NCBI GenBank assembly: GCA_029267335.1
Contig: JAJUJC010000001.1
Location: 434,001 to 498,000, forward strand
Reading direction: 5' to 3'
Source of the DNA: Intestinibacillus massiliensis
GTDB lineage: Bacteria; Bacillota; Clostridia; Oscillospirales; Butyricicoccaceae
DNA length: 64,000 nucleotides
In this document: in pieces, positions 1 to 9,331 of the stretch
How the letters are laid out: every line of letters begins with the position of its first letter
Numbering within the stretch: the stretch's first letter is position 1
The notes under the pieces: generated by a model
What the model was told of the DNA's origin: nothing
Database searches by the model: none
What the model saw: only the letters and a program-made list of their open reading frames with translations
Program-made: the position numbers and the translations under genes

Positions 1-527
1 GCACTCGTGGCAAGCTCCTGCGCGCGTGGGGTTGCGGCTTCGGTCTCCGTGCCACGCGCACGCTTCATTTCCTCGATCGCACGCGCCGCACCCTCGTTAC
101 CGTACAGCGTGATAATCGCGCGGTCTACCGCCTCTGAGGTCGCAATCATGGGCACGACACGGCGGCGGGAGACATGCTTGACCTCTTCGATCGCCATGAA
201 GTTCAGCGGATCGCTCATCGCAAGCCAGACTTCGTCCCGTGACGCGCGTACCGGCACGACTTCGTGCCGCTTTGCCACATTCTTTGGCACAATATTCGCC
301 ATTTCCGGCTCAATATTGGTTTTTGAGAGGTCAATAAAGGAAACACCGAGCTGCATTTCCAACGCTTCGATGAGCTGCTTTTCACTGATGAACTGGTATT
401 CGGTCAGCACGGTTCCCAAGCGTTTATGGGTCTCCTTTTGCAGCGCCAGCGCGCGCTCCAGATCGCTTTCCGTGATCAGACCGATCGAGACCAGCAAATC
501 GCCCAGTCTTTTATATGTATATGCCAT
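1..527 (-). CDS. PilB/GspE-type pilus assembly ATPase, N-terminal part (partial)
   Basis: The reading frame is open to the left edge, so only about 175 N-terminal residues are visible. It starts at ATG 527 with MAYTYKRLGDLLVSIGLI and continues with a region typical of the N-terminal (MshEN/GspE_N) domain of type IV pilus or type II secretion ATPases, including the pattern LGxxLxxxxxISEKQLIEAL near residues 40-60. In this family that domain precedes the Walker ATPase domain, which would lie outside the window. The gene is divergent from four prepilin-like genes starting at 828, which fits a role in their assembly. The family assignment is good; the exact system (competence-like pilus or pseudopilus) cannot be told. 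Confidence 0.82.
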   Translation of the reverse strand, partial: MAYTYKRLGDLLVSIGLITESDLERALALQKETHKRLGTVLTEYQFISEKQLIEALEMQLGVSFIDLSKTNIEPEMANIVPKNVAKRHEVVPVRASRDEVWLAMSDPLNFMAIEEVKHVSRRRVVPMIATSEAVDRAIITLYGNEGAARAIEEMKRARGTETEAATPRAQELATS

Positions 528-565
528 CGGCCAGATCCCCCGTTTCGCTCCTTTGGATTACCGAA

Positions 566-594
566 AGTATAACACTGTTTACAGTTTTTCGCAA
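566..594 (-). promoter_or_regulatory. Promoter of the pilus ATPase gene
   Basis: On the minus strand TTGCGA (594-589) and TATACT (571-566) are 17 bp apart, a good sigma-A match, 39 bp from the ATG. Three copies of the motif GTTACAT or its complement (around 596-601, 638-644 and 678-684) lie upstream in an AT-rich stretch and could be operator sites; that part is inference. Confidence 0.55.
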
Positions 595-765
595 TATGTA
601 ACCCTCTGAAATTTAATTGTTTTTTTCGTATTATAGCGTTACATTTTTTATTTTTTATGCAATATCTTGAATTTTTTATGTAACTCATGTTCTTTTAGCA
701 CTTTTTTCGTTCTGCAACCCTTCAAATACCTGTTTTTTTTATTCTTCTCCAACCCACTCCTTTAT

Positions 766-794
766 TTGCCTTTCGGCACACAAAATGTTATGAT
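766..794 (+). promoter_or_regulatory. Promoter of the prepilin-like operon
   Basis: TTGCCT (766-771) and TATGAT (789-794) are 17 bp apart, with AAAGGGG as ribosome site shortly before the ATG at 828. With the opposing promoter at 566-594 this makes the 300-bp gap 528-827 a divergent control region; no gene is seen in it. Confidence 0.55.
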
Positions 795-827
795 AGAATT
801 AATTTCAAAACAAAGGGGCACTTTTGT

Positions 828-3800
828 ATGAAATGCTTACGAACGCTCTCAAAAAAGCACGGTTTCACGCTTGCGGAAACGCTAGTGACCGTTGCGATCA
901 TCACGATTTTGACCGCCATTGCGATTCCCGGGGTAATGGCGTTTCGTCAGGCGCTCAAGCAGACCGAGCTCGACGCATGTGCGCGTCAAATCTTTCTTGC
1001 CGCACAGGATAGCCTGACCGGTCGAAAAACAGCGGGTCTGCTCCCTTCCACCGCAGACGATACCGCAGTTTATGCCTTGCGCACGGATGGTTCCTCCGAT
1101 GCGGTGCTTGACTGGCTGCTCCCCAGTCGTGCGATCGACCCTGCCGTTGCCGAGCAATCGTACATGCTATCCTACAATGCAAAAACCGGCACGATGCTCG
1201 AGGTCTACTATGCAGAGCATGCGCTGCGGCAAGAGGATGTTCTACCCCTATCCGGCATGGGAAAAGAGGCGGTTTATGCACGAAAAGAAGCAAAAATCGG
1301 CTATTATAACGGCGGTGATATTGCTGCAAACGCGCCTACAACGCTTCCGACGCCGCGGTTACAGGTGCATAACGGCAATGATCTGACTGCTACGGTCTCC
1401 GTGCCGCTTGACACGCTCTCTAAGGGGCAGGTCGTCCTCACGGTGAGTAGTCTCAACCGCACGGATGCGTCTAAGGAATTCCCGCTGACGCTCGACGCGG
1501 GCGGCAATGCGACGCTGACGCTTGATAGCCTGACCACTTCGGAAAATCGTTTCGCGACACTCTTTCGGAGCACCGGCATTCTTCCCGGGGACGGACTGCG
1601 CCTGACGGTGAAATTTGTCCCGAACACCTCTGTCGACAATTATCTGCCGTCCGAAATCGCGCAGGCGGATGTCAACAGTCTGTTTGCGTCCAGCGAGACC
1701 ACAGAAGATGCACAGCATACACATATCGTGAAAATCGGCTGTGCACGCCATTTGCAGAATCTATCCACCGCTTTTTCGGGCTTTGAACCCACCGCGGTCT
1801 TTTCCGCGGAGCAAACAGCAAATATTGACTGGAACGGTCTTACCTTGCAGCCCATTGAGAATGCCAATTTGGCTTCTTATAATGGCAGAAAGCTGCGCAT
1901 CTCCAACCTCAACCTGCACACGCCTGCACAAACCGCCGAGAAAAGCTATGCGCTCGGCTTGTTTGGTGCGCTCGGCAGCGAGAAGCAAGCCGCCTCTCTG
2001 TCCAATATTTACATTGAAAATCCGATTTTGCATGCGGAGCAGCCCGCAACCTCCGGTGTGCTTGCGGCGTCGTTGACCAACGCTTTTGTAACCGATTGCC
2101 GCGTCTATGCGAGCGCAGCGCAAAATCCGGTCTCTCTCCCGTACGGGATAACAGGCAACGGTATCACAGGCGGTCTCATCGGGATCGCGACAAACTGCAC
2201 CGTTAAAAACTCGTTTGTCGGTTTACCGGTCATGTACAACACCGCTGCCGATGCAGTGATCGGCGGGCTGATCGGCTCCGCAGCAGGCGGCGATATCGTC
2301 AACTGCTATGCCGCAATCGACGATCTATCCGCAAGCGGCAGTGCCGCCATGCTGCTCGGTACGGCAAGCAGCGGTACGTCCGCGTCAAACTGCTACGCAG
2401 TCGGCAATATTTTGCAATCTTCCGGTGCAGCCAGCGGCTTTTCCGGAGGCACGCCCCGCGTCGCGAGCAGCTACTGCGCAGTGACCTATCTGAAAGCGGA
2501 CGGCAAGACCGCTTCTGTCACAGCGCCGAACGGCTTCACCGCAGGCGGCATCGTTTCTTCCGATTGTGTCTATTTGCAGGTATCCGGCGCAAAATCGAAC
2601 GGTGCGACCGTGAAAACCTACACCGAGCTTGCCACTGTCTGGAAGGCAGCCGATACGCAGAACTGGGCAAAATTGACCGCTGTGCAGTCGCATCCGTTCG
2701 ACCCCACGCTGCTCACCCCCACACGGCAAGCCTATCCATTCCCCGCCCTGCGCGAAATGGTGGGAGGGAATCCGCTGCCCCATTACGGCAGTTGGCCGCC
2801 CCCGCAGAATGATGTGCTGCCCTCAATCGCCTACTGGGAACGATACAGCGACGGCAGCTACGGTCTGTACGGTGTCAATGCGGAGGGGCAGCGTTTCAGC
2901 ACGCTCAAGGGCAACACATATTCTATCGTAGAGACCGGATACGGTATGCTCGTATCCACCGGTCAGGCATCGCCCGACAGCACCTCGCTGTCGCTGGGCT
3001 GGGATGGAAATCACATTCTTGCCTTTGATGCCAAGAGACCGAATCTGCAAAGCGGTGACACCGCATGGGATCTGTATCCATTCACCGCACAGTCCCTCTC
3101 CGCGATGAAAAATTCGTGGCAGGATGCAAAAATCTTCACACCCTCTGCCGCCTATTTATTACAGCCCCGCTTTGCCGGTGCCGTGCTGCGGGAAAACGAT
3201 GGCACGCTCGGCTCGGCCACCGTGCCGATGCAAATACGCACGCCGAACCAGCTCCGTTCGATCAAAGATTATACCTGGCGGTCAGGCACTTTATTTCTCC
3301 AAACGCACAATATTGATTGTAGCGCAGTCAACTGGTCACCCCTGACTGGACTCGGCGGTCAGACCTTCGACGGCAATGAGCAGACGATAGCCGGTCTGAA
3401 TGCGCCTTTGTTTGAAGAGATCCAGTATAGCGGCGCTCTCGTACGCAATGTACGCATTGTCGAAGCCAACATCACGATCTCCTCTTCAGGCACCTATGGT
3501 ATTTTTGCGAACTCCAATAAGGGTACCATCCAAAATTGCAGTGTGACCAATTCCTCGATCAGTGCCACCTTTTCGCTATTGACTGCTCGGTGCAGCATTG
3601 CAGGTTTTGTCGGAACAAACTATCCATCCTCCGGTATTACGGATTGCACGGTCGTCAACACGTCGATCAGTTCCACGGGTTATACCGAATCTGCGGGCTT
3701 CTTGATTGAAAATTCCGGCACACTGACAAATTGTCATGTGCGCTCGACCACCGCTTACACAAATACCAAAATTATCTCGCAAGGTGGTATTGCCGCTGGT

Positions 3801-4850
3801 TTTGCCATTCAAAACAATTATAGCGTCACCATTTCACGCTGCTCTGCTGCGGCGACTGTTACTGCCAACCGCTACTGGTGGCTCACGAATCTTTTGGATT
3901 GGGAGGTGGATGAGGCTGCCGGATTCATCTATTATAACAAGGGGCAGATTTCCTCTTGCTATGCAAACTGTCAGACCAGCGGATACAATGGTGCCAGCGG
4001 TTTTGCCTATCAGTGTGCCGGTAAAATCATCAATTCGTACGCCATGCTTGCTGCAACGTCCGACAACGGCAGTGTTGCCGGTTTCTTGCGCAACAGCAAT
4101 TATAATGAAACCGTCTCAAACTGCTATGCTGCGCTGTACTTATCCGCGTACAATATCAGCTACGGCTTTGCACCGAAGGGCGTCTATAACAGCAGCATTG
4201 ACAACTGCTATTACTTGCAGATCCCCAGTGTGTCCTATGCCACATCGGATGCCGGACAGGCTACCTCTTACCACAGAATGACCGATGCCAGCTTCATTAC
4301 AAGCGGAAGCGTCAACTGGGAAAAGGGAGGCATCTCCTACCCCTATACGATGAGCGGCGCAAACCCCTTCCCCCAACTTGTCAGCATGCCGCATTACGGA
4401 GACTGGCCTGCACTGACACTGCCCCCCCTGGATCCGGCAAACGCAGATAACTCTATCGGCATCTTCCATTATGAAAAACGATTGGATGGACAGTATGATA
4501 TCATAGGCGCAGGCGTAACTGAAATCAACAACGCGAACCATGTTCAGGCGAACAATCGTATTCTATACGGGTCCGTATCCCTTTCCGCTATAACCCAAAG
4601 CGCCGGATTTGGTCTGTTCGTAGGCGAAGGCTTTGGTAACGGCAATGGTACGCTTGTCTACATGGATGCCCATGGTTACGGAGGGAGTCTGTCTATTTCA
4701 AGCACGGATTCTCTATCGTTTATCCCGTTCTCGTCCGCACTGACCAGTCCGTTTACACTGGCGTATTACCCAGGAAATGGAAATGGCAAGCCAGAATGGG
4801 TTGTCTTTGTCAGCTATGACGCGACTACGCAAACTTTTTCTGTCCAATAA
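828..4850 (+). CDS. Giant prepilin-like surface protein (1340 aa)
   Basis: The N-terminus has a classical type IV prepilin signal: short basic leader, G-FTLAET processing site (G12, F13, E17 counterpart) and a hydrophobic helix to about residue 40. This predicts cleavage by prepilin peptidase and assembly into or export with a pilus. The rest, about 1290 residues, is a Ser/Thr/Ala/Gly-rich extracellular region with many short repeats of the GLUG kind (for example GGLIGIATNCTVKNSF, AGFVGTNY, SGFAYQCAGKIINSY) that usually form a beta-helix. Ordinary pilins are 120-200 residues, so this could be a tip adhesin or minor pilin. ATG 828 is preceded by AAAGGGG. It is first in a four-gene operon. Confidence 0.8.
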   Translation: MKCLRTLSKKHGFTLAETLVTVAIITILTAIAIPGVMAFRQALKQTELDACARQIFLAAQDSLTGRKTAGLLPSTADDTAVYALRTDGSSDAVLDWLLPSRAIDPAVAEQSYMLSYNAKTGTMLEVYYAEHALRQEDVLPLSGMGKEAVYARKEAKIGYYNGGDIAANAPTTLPTPRLQVHNGNDLTATVSVPLDTLSKGQVVLTVSSLNRTDASKEFPLTLDAGGNATLTLDSLTTSENRFATLFRSTGILPGDGLRLTVKFVPNTSVDNYLPSEIAQADVNSLFASSETTEDAQHTHIVKIGCARHLQNLSTAFSGFEPTAVFSAEQTANIDWNGLTLQPIENANLASYNGRKLRISNLNLHTPAQTAEKSYALGLFGALGSEKQAASLSNIYIENPILHAEQPATSGVLAASLTNAFVTDCRVYASAAQNPVSLPYGITGNGITGGLIGIATNCTVKNSFVGLPVMYNTAADAVIGGLIGSAAGGDIVNCYAAIDDLSASGSAAMLLGTASSGTSASNCYAVGNILQSSGAASGFSGGTPRVASSYCAVTYLKADGKTASVTAPNGFTAGGIVSSDCVYLQVSGAKSNGATVKTYTELATVWKAADTQNWAKLTAVQSHPFDPTLLTPTRQAYPFPALREMVGGNPLPHYGSWPPPQNDVLPSIAYWERYSDGSYGLYGVNAEGQRFSTLKGNTYSIVETGYGMLVSTGQASPDSTSLSLGWDGNHILAFDAKRPNLQSGDTAWDLYPFTAQSLSAMKNSWQDAKIFTPSAAYLLQPRFAGAVLRENDGTLGSATVPMQIRTPNQLRSIKDYTWRSGTLFLQTHNIDCSAVNWSPLTGLGGQTFDGNEQTIAGLNAPLFEEIQYSGALVRNVRIVEANITISSSGTYGIFANSNKGTIQNCSVTNSSISATFSLLTARCSIAGFVGTNYPSSGITDCTVVNTSISSTGYTESAGFLIENSGTLTNCHVRSTTAYTNTKIISQGGIAAGFAIQNNYSVTISRCSAAATVTANRYWWLTNLLDWEVDEAAGFIYYNKGQISSCYANCQTSGYNGASGFAYQCAGKIINSYAMLAATSDNGSVAGFLRNSNYNETVSNCYAALYLSAYNISYGFAPKGVYNSSIDNCYYLQIPSVSYATSDAGQATSYHRMTDASFITSGSVNWEKGGISYPYTMSGANPFPQLVSMPHYGDWPALTLPPLDPANADNSIGIFHYEKRLDGQYDIIGAGVTEINNANHVQANNRILYGSVSLSAITQSAGFGLFVGEGFGNGNGTLVYMDAHGYGGSLSISSTDSLSFIPFSSALTSPFTLAYYPGNGNGKPEWVVFVSYDATTQTFSVQ

Positions 4851-4878
4851 GATGCTTCCGCACAGAAAGGCAGCTTTT

Positions 4879-5529
4879 ATGAAACACAAACTGCAATCCC
4901 GCCACGGCGCATCCATGCTGCTCGGTCTGTTGTTCCTGTTTTTTGCAATGTCGATCGGTGCGATCGTTCTGACCGCCGCGACTGCCAATGCGGGTCGTAC
5001 TGCGCGCGCACGTACCGCCGAACAAAGCTATCTTGCCGTGCAATCCGCCGCCATGCTGCTGCGTGACGACCTGCAAAAGCTTCGGTTTACCGGCTCGTAC
5101 ACCGAGACCTACACCTACTCCACAAACGAAGCCGGAGAAACCACGATACACGGTCCAAGTTATGCACTTACCACCGCAGCCGTACGCGATACCACCTTCA
5201 TCTCGCTGTTAGAATCCGATTTTACATCCCTTTATAACTACGAGACGGGTCATTTCGGTGTTTCTTCTCACGTTCCCACTGCACATGCGCTCACCCTCAA
5301 ACTCGATGATACCTTCCCCACCGTATCCGCATCTGTCACGCTCTACAGCAGCTACACATTGATTGTCACACTGCGCGCAGAGAACGGCTCAAATCCCATG
5401 ACACTCCGCTTCACGCCCCAAATCAGCGAATCCCAGAGCACGGAATCCCTGGACGATGCGGATATTACGACCTATACGACGACCGTTACGCTGCTGCCGG
5501 GCGCTATCACCAAGGGAGGTGCGGCATGA
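4879..5529 (+). CDS. Pilus-associated membrane-anchored protein
   Basis: 216 residues. I chose ATG 4879 because AGAAAGG lies just upstream; earlier in-frame starts overlap the preceding gene. The N-terminus is basic (KHKLQSRHGAS) then hydrophobic (MLLGLLFLFFAMSIGAIVLT), followed by a TTATANAG helix and a Ser/Thr-rich exported domain. This resembles PilX/TadG-like minor pseudopilin components without a clear FTLxE site. It sits 28 bp after the giant prepilin-like gene and overlaps the next gene by 4 bp, so it belongs to the same pilus operon. Its function is inferred from position and topology only. Confidence 0.6.
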   Translation: MKHKLQSRHGASMLLGLLFLFFAMSIGAIVLTAATANAGRTARARTAEQSYLAVQSAAMLLRDDLQKLRFTGSYTETYTYSTNEAGETTIHGPSYALTTAAVRDTTFISLLESDFTSLYNYETGHFGVSSHVPTAHALTLKLDDTFPTVSASVTLYSSYTLIVTLRAENGSNPMTLRFTPQISESQSTESLDDADITTYTTTVTLLPGAITKGGAA

Positions 5530-5831
5530 AAATTCCCATTCGTTCGCATGCAGGTGAAACCTTAACGGAAACACTGTGCGCAATGCTCGTCATCGCCCTG
5601 TCCAGCATCCTGCTCGTGACCATGCTGATGGTCGGCATGCGGCTCAACCGCGATGCCGCACAACAGGACGCACGCTTTTACGAGGAGGTCAATGCCCTTG
5701 AACAGCGTACCGCGTCCTCCGCTCCGGCGCGCGTCACCGTCAATGCATCATCCGGTGCGTCCTATACGCTTGATGTCACGGTTTACGGCTCTGAGGACGG
5801 TTTGCGTGCCTATCGAAAGGCGGGATCGTGA
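5526..5831 (+). CDS. Small prepilin-like protein
   Basis: 101 residues. A short leader ends in AGETLTETL, followed by a long hydrophobic helix (CAMLVIALSSILLVTMLMVG). Glu five residues into the putative mature chain matches the conserved Glu5 of type IV pilins, although Phe1 is replaced. The gene overlaps its upstream neighbour by 4 bp (ATGA), indicating translational coupling. It is probably a minor pseudopilin. Confidence 0.65.
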   Translation: MKIPIRSHAGETLTETLCAMLVIALSSILLVTMLMVGMRLNRDAAQQDARFYEEVNALEQRTASSAPARVTVNASSGASYTLDVTVYGSEDGLRAYRKAGS

Positions 5832-6295
5832 TGAAGCGGAAATTACACGACCGCCGCGGCGTCGCACTGACCGAAATGCTGGTGGCAATCGCGGTGCTTG
5901 GACTACTCACCGCCGCTGTCGTCACAGGCATTTACGCTTCCGTACCGGTCTATCAGCAATCCGTCGCGCTATCGGAAGCATCAGTGCTCACCTCTACTTT
6001 GTCACAAGCGATCACCGATGAACTGCATTTTGCGCGCAATATCACGGTTTCCGGTGACAGCGTGTCCTTTACGTCACAAAACTATGGACAGAATGTCTCT
6101 TTCGGCGTAAATGAGAACGGTCATGTGATCCTCGGCGGCATGGAGGTAATCGGGAGCGGCGCATATTCCGACCTGCAAGCCGTGATCGCGACAAGCTATG
6201 CCGATTCGCTCTTTACCGTCACATTAACGATCCAAAAATCCGATTCCACTGTGCGGGAAACGACGTTTTATGTGCGTCCGATCAATGCTGTATAA
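5831..6295 (+). CDS. Prepilin-like protein (minor pseudopilin)
   Basis: 154 residues. The N-terminus reads MKRKLHDRRGVALTEMLVAI, a prepilin-type site (G-VALTE) followed by a hydrophobic helix. The previous stop and this start share one base (TGATG at 5829-5833); AAAGGCGG ahead supports ATG 5831 over the GTG three bases before. It is the last gene of the operon and is followed by a strong terminator. The C-terminal part is a small beta-rich exported domain of unknown role. Confidence 0.68.
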   Translation: MKRKLHDRRGVALTEMLVAIAVLGLLTAAVVTGIYASVPVYQQSVALSEASVLTSTLSQAITDELHFARNITVSGDSVSFTSQNYGQNVSFGVNENGHVILGGMEVIGSGAYSDLQAVIATSYADSLFTVTLTIQKSDSTVRETTFYVRPINAV

Positions 6296-6296
6296 C

Positions 6297-6331
6297 AAAA
6301 AGATCCGTCTGTATGCAGACGGATCTTTTTT
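6297..6331. terminator. Bidirectional terminator
   Basis: A perfect AAGATCCGTCTG / CAGACGGATCTT hairpin with an A tract on one side and a T tract on the other lies between the convergent pilin operon and MFS gene, whose stop lies inside it. Confidence 0.85.
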
Positions 6332-7580
6332 ATGCGGTTTCTTCTGTTAATCGGTCTCGATAGCGCTGCCAACGTGCGGCAGTGACCACGCATGCTGCAC
6401 ATGCTGCCGCCGCAAACACGAGCCAAAATCCGATCGCCGCGCCCCAGCCCGCATGCTGCGCAACCGCACCGATCCCGAACGAAGACGCCGCGCTGCCGCC
6501 ATACGCGCAGCAGTTCAGGAAACCGGTCATCGTGCCCGCGCGTCCCCACACACCGAAGTGCATCGGCACAAGATTGATGAGCAGAATGCTCGCACCGATC
6601 ATCGCCGTGCTCGCAACGGTCAGCAGCAGGAACGACAGCACGCCGCTCACGTTCTGTATCCAGATGAGCATGCTCAGCCCTCCCAGTGAAATGCCAAAGC
6701 ACACCGCCGCGCCGCGCAGTTCGTTTCGAATATGATTCGCGATGAACCATCGTGTCAGAATGACACCTGCAATGTTGCACAGCGGCAAAAGCAGCGATGC
6801 CGCCGTCGAAACCGAGGTTGTCAATCCGAAACTCTCGGTCAAAAAGGTCGGAATCCACGCCTGAATGCCGTCCTTGAGCAGTCCAAGCGTAAACGATGCA
6901 AATGCGATGAACAGCATACCGGAGGGCAGCAGCAGCGTGTATAAACCGGGTGCTTTTGTCGGTGCATGCACCGTCCGCTGTGCCTCATGCTTCCCCATGC
7001 CGTGCTCAAGCGCTGCGCACTGCGGCAGCCAGATGCATGCAGCAATGAGCATGCTCAGCGCAGGAATCCAGAACACGAACCGCCAGCTTGCGTAACGGAT
7101 GGATAGCGCCGCCATGCCGTAAATGAGCATCATCGCGACCGGAATCGTTGCTGCGGCATTGCTGAACGCGCGCTTACGCTGCTCTTCCGGCAGACGTTCC
7201 GCAAAAATACGCGCCACCGGCGCCCACATGCACGCCTGAAATACGCCGTTGAGCATCCACAAAAGGAGCATGACGCGCTGCGTGCTCACGCAGCCCATCA
7301 CCGCATTGACCGCCGCCGAGCCGAACAGCCCAAATGCGATCATACGGCGTGCGCTCACACGGTCTCCGATCCATCCTGTCGCGAGCTGACAAATCCCGTA
7401 TACGACGAACATCGCGGTACCGACCGCGCCCGCCGCTGACTTCGAGTAGCCCTGCGTGCCGATCAGCTCTGCCATCGCCGCCGCATAGTTGAAGCGTCCC
7501 AAACAGGACACCATATAAGTGACCCAACACAGCCAAAACAGTTTTTTTGTCCGTCGTGACGCGCCGATCGTATCCTCCAT
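6330..7580 (-). CDS. Major facilitator superfamily transporter
   Basis: 416 residues with about 12 hydrophobic segments, consistent with a full MFS permease. The N-terminal region LFWLCWVTYMVSCLGRFNYA and the conserved DRVSARRM loop after helix 2 are MFS features. The overall look is of the organophosphate:phosphate antiporter-like group, but the substrate cannot be deduced. ATG 7580 follows GGAGG with 6-nt spacing; an upstream TTG would lie within the ribosome site. It appears monocistronic. Confidence 0.8.
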   Translation of the reverse strand: MEDTIGASRRTKKLFWLCWVTYMVSCLGRFNYAAAMAELIGTQGYSKSAAGAVGTAMFVVYGICQLATGWIGDRVSARRMIAFGLFGSAAVNAVMGCVSTQRVMLLLWMLNGVFQACMWAPVARIFAERLPEEQRKRAFSNAAATIPVAMMLIYGMAALSIRYASWRFVFWIPALSMLIAACIWLPQCAALEHGMGKHEAQRTVHAPTKAPGLYTLLLPSGMLFIAFASFTLGLLKDGIQAWIPTFLTESFGLTTSVSTAASLLLPLCNIAGVILTRWFIANHIRNELRGAAVCFGISLGGLSMLIWIQNVSGVLSFLLLTVASTAMIGASILLINLVPMHFGVWGRAGTMTGFLNCCAYGGSAASSFGIGAVAQHAGWGAAIGFWLVFAAAACAACVVTAARWQRYRDRLTEETA

Positions 7581-7595
7581 ATGCAACCTCCATGA

Positions 7596-7630
7596 AAAAG
7601 GGGCAGATATTCACACATCCGCCCCTTTTG
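7596..7630 (-). terminator. Terminator of the gltX-glnS operon
   Basis: An AAAAGGGGC / GCCCCTTTT stem directly downstream of glnS, followed on the minus strand by a T-rich tract. Confidence 0.7.
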
Positions 7631-7638
7631 TATCGTTT

Positions 7639-9303
7639 TTATGCCTTTTTCTGTGCCTTTGCGAAGCTGTCCTTGAGGGTGACGATGCGATTATAACGCC
7701 CGTCCTCGTGATCCTTGACAAAGTAGCCCATGCGCACAAACTGCATGCGCGTACCGGTCGGCACTTGCGCGACCGACGGCTCGAGCTTGCAGCCGGTCAA
7801 ATGCTTGAGGGACTCCGAATTGAGATAATCAAGATAATTCGTATCCTCCGGCACATCTCCGGTGTTTTCGAGCGTGAACAGATTGTCGTACAGGTAAATA
7901 TCCGCATCGAGCGCGGTCGGCGCCGAGACCCAGTGGATCGTACCCTTGACCTTACGACCGTCTGCCGGCATGCCGTTTCCGGTTTCCAGATCGGCGGTGC
8001 AGCGCACCTCGATCACGTTGCCGTTGTCGTCCGTCACGACCTCGTTGCAGCGTACGATGTATGCGCCCATCAGACGCACCTCGCCCTCAGGCTTAAGGCG
8101 CTGGAACTTCGGAGGCGGCACCTGTGCAAAGTCGCTCTGCTCGATATACAGTTCGCGCGTGAACGGTACCTGACGCATACCCGCCTGCTCGTCGCGCGGA
8201 TTATTCGGGACCTCAAAATACTCGGTCTTGTCCTCGGGATAGTTCGTAACGACCAGCTTAAGCGGCTCGGTGACTGCCATACGGCGCAGCGCGGTGTCGT
8301 TCAGCTCCTCGCGGATGCAATGCTCCAGAAGCTGAATGTCAACAAGCGAGTTCGCCTTTGCAATGCCCGCGCGCTGCACAAAATCCAGAATCGCGCTCGG
8401 CGTATAGCCACGGCGGCGCAGCGCGGACAGTGTGGGCATACGCGGATCGTCCCAACCCTCTACCTTGCCGGTCTCGACGAGCTCACGCAGATAGCGCTTG
8501 GACATGACCGTATGCGTAACGTTCAGGCGCGCAAACTCGCGCTGCTTGGGATGATGCGGCAGCGGGCAGTTGTCCACCACCCACTCATACAGCGGACGAT
8601 GGTTTTCAAATTCAATGGAGCACAGTGAGTGCGTGATACCCTCCAGCGCGTCCTGGATCGGATGCGCGAAGTCATACAGCGGATAAATGCACCACTTGTC
8701 GCCCTGACGGTGATGATGCGCGCGCACAATGCGATAAATTGCGGGGTCACGCAGGTTCATGTTCGGGCTTGCCATGTCGATCTTTGCGCGCAGGGTCTTA
8801 GATCCGTCGGCGTACTTGCCCGCACGCATTTCCTCAAACAGGCGCAAATTTTCCTCGACCGGACGGTCGCGGTATGGGCTGTTGCGTCCTGCTTCGGTCA
8901 GCGTGCCGCGATAAGCGCGCATTTCCTCGTGTGTCAGATCGCAAACGAACGCCTTACCCGCCTTGATGAGCGCGACCGCGCAGTCATAACAGGTCTCAAA
9001 ATAGTCCGAACCGTAATACACGCCGCCGTTCGGCTCCTCGCCGGTCAGCCACTTGATGTCCTCCCAAATGGAGTCGACATATTCGGTGTCTTCCTTGACA
9101 GGGTTGGTGTCGTCATAGCGCAGATTGAACAGACCGCCATATTTTTTGGCGATCGACCAGTTGATGAAGATCGCCTTAGCGGAGCCGATGTGCAGATAGC
9201 CGTTCGGCTCGGGCGGAAAGCGCGTGTGGATGCGTTCGGACAGTCCCGCTGCAATGTCCTCGTCTATGATTTCGGTCAGAAAGTTTGATACTTCTTCCAT
9301 CAT
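7639..9303 (-). CDS. glnS: Glutaminyl-tRNA synthetase
   Basis: 554 residues, the usual length. It charges tRNA-Gln with glutamine. The class I signature HIGS is at residues 38-41 within PPEPNGYLHIGSAKA, which is the GlnRS form, and the KMSKS counterpart is VMSKR near residue 265. The C-terminal anticodon-binding beta-barrels are present (RFERMGYF-like segment near the end). It lies 28 bp behind gltX in the same orientation. Two adjacent ATGs (9303 and 9300) are possible starts; AGAGGG precedes both. Having GlnRS means the cell need not rely on the transamidation route for Gln-tRNA. Confidence 0.95.
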   Translation of the reverse strand: MMEEVSNFLTEIIDEDIAAGLSERIHTRFPPEPNGYLHIGSAKAIFINWSIAKKYGGLFNLRYDDTNPVKEDTEYVDSIWEDIKWLTGEEPNGGVYYGSDYFETCYDCAVALIKAGKAFVCDLTHEEMRAYRGTLTEAGRNSPYRDRPVEENLRLFEEMRAGKYADGSKTLRAKIDMASPNMNLRDPAIYRIVRAHHHRQGDKWCIYPLYDFAHPIQDALEGITHSLCSIEFENHRPLYEWVVDNCPLPHHPKQREFARLNVTHTVMSKRYLRELVETGKVEGWDDPRMPTLSALRRRGYTPSAILDFVQRAGIAKANSLVDIQLLEHCIREELNDTALRRMAVTEPLKLVVTNYPEDKTEYFEVPNNPRDEQAGMRQVPFTRELYIEQSDFAQVPPPKFQRLKPEGEVRLMGAYIVRCNEVVTDDNGNVIEVRCTADLETGNGMPADGRKVKGTIHWVSAPTALDADIYLYDNLFTLENTGDVPEDTNYLDYLNSESLKHLTGCKLEPSVAQVPTGTRMQFVRMGYFVKDHEDGRYNRIVTLKDSFAKAQKKA

Positions 9304-9331
9304 TGTTTCGTTTCCCTCTTTAATTTATGGA

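Noticed and set aside
7519-9288. Long plus-strand frames (369 and 219 codons) opposite glnS
   Set aside because: Shadow frames in a GC-biased gene; arginine/leucine-rich translation without protein features.
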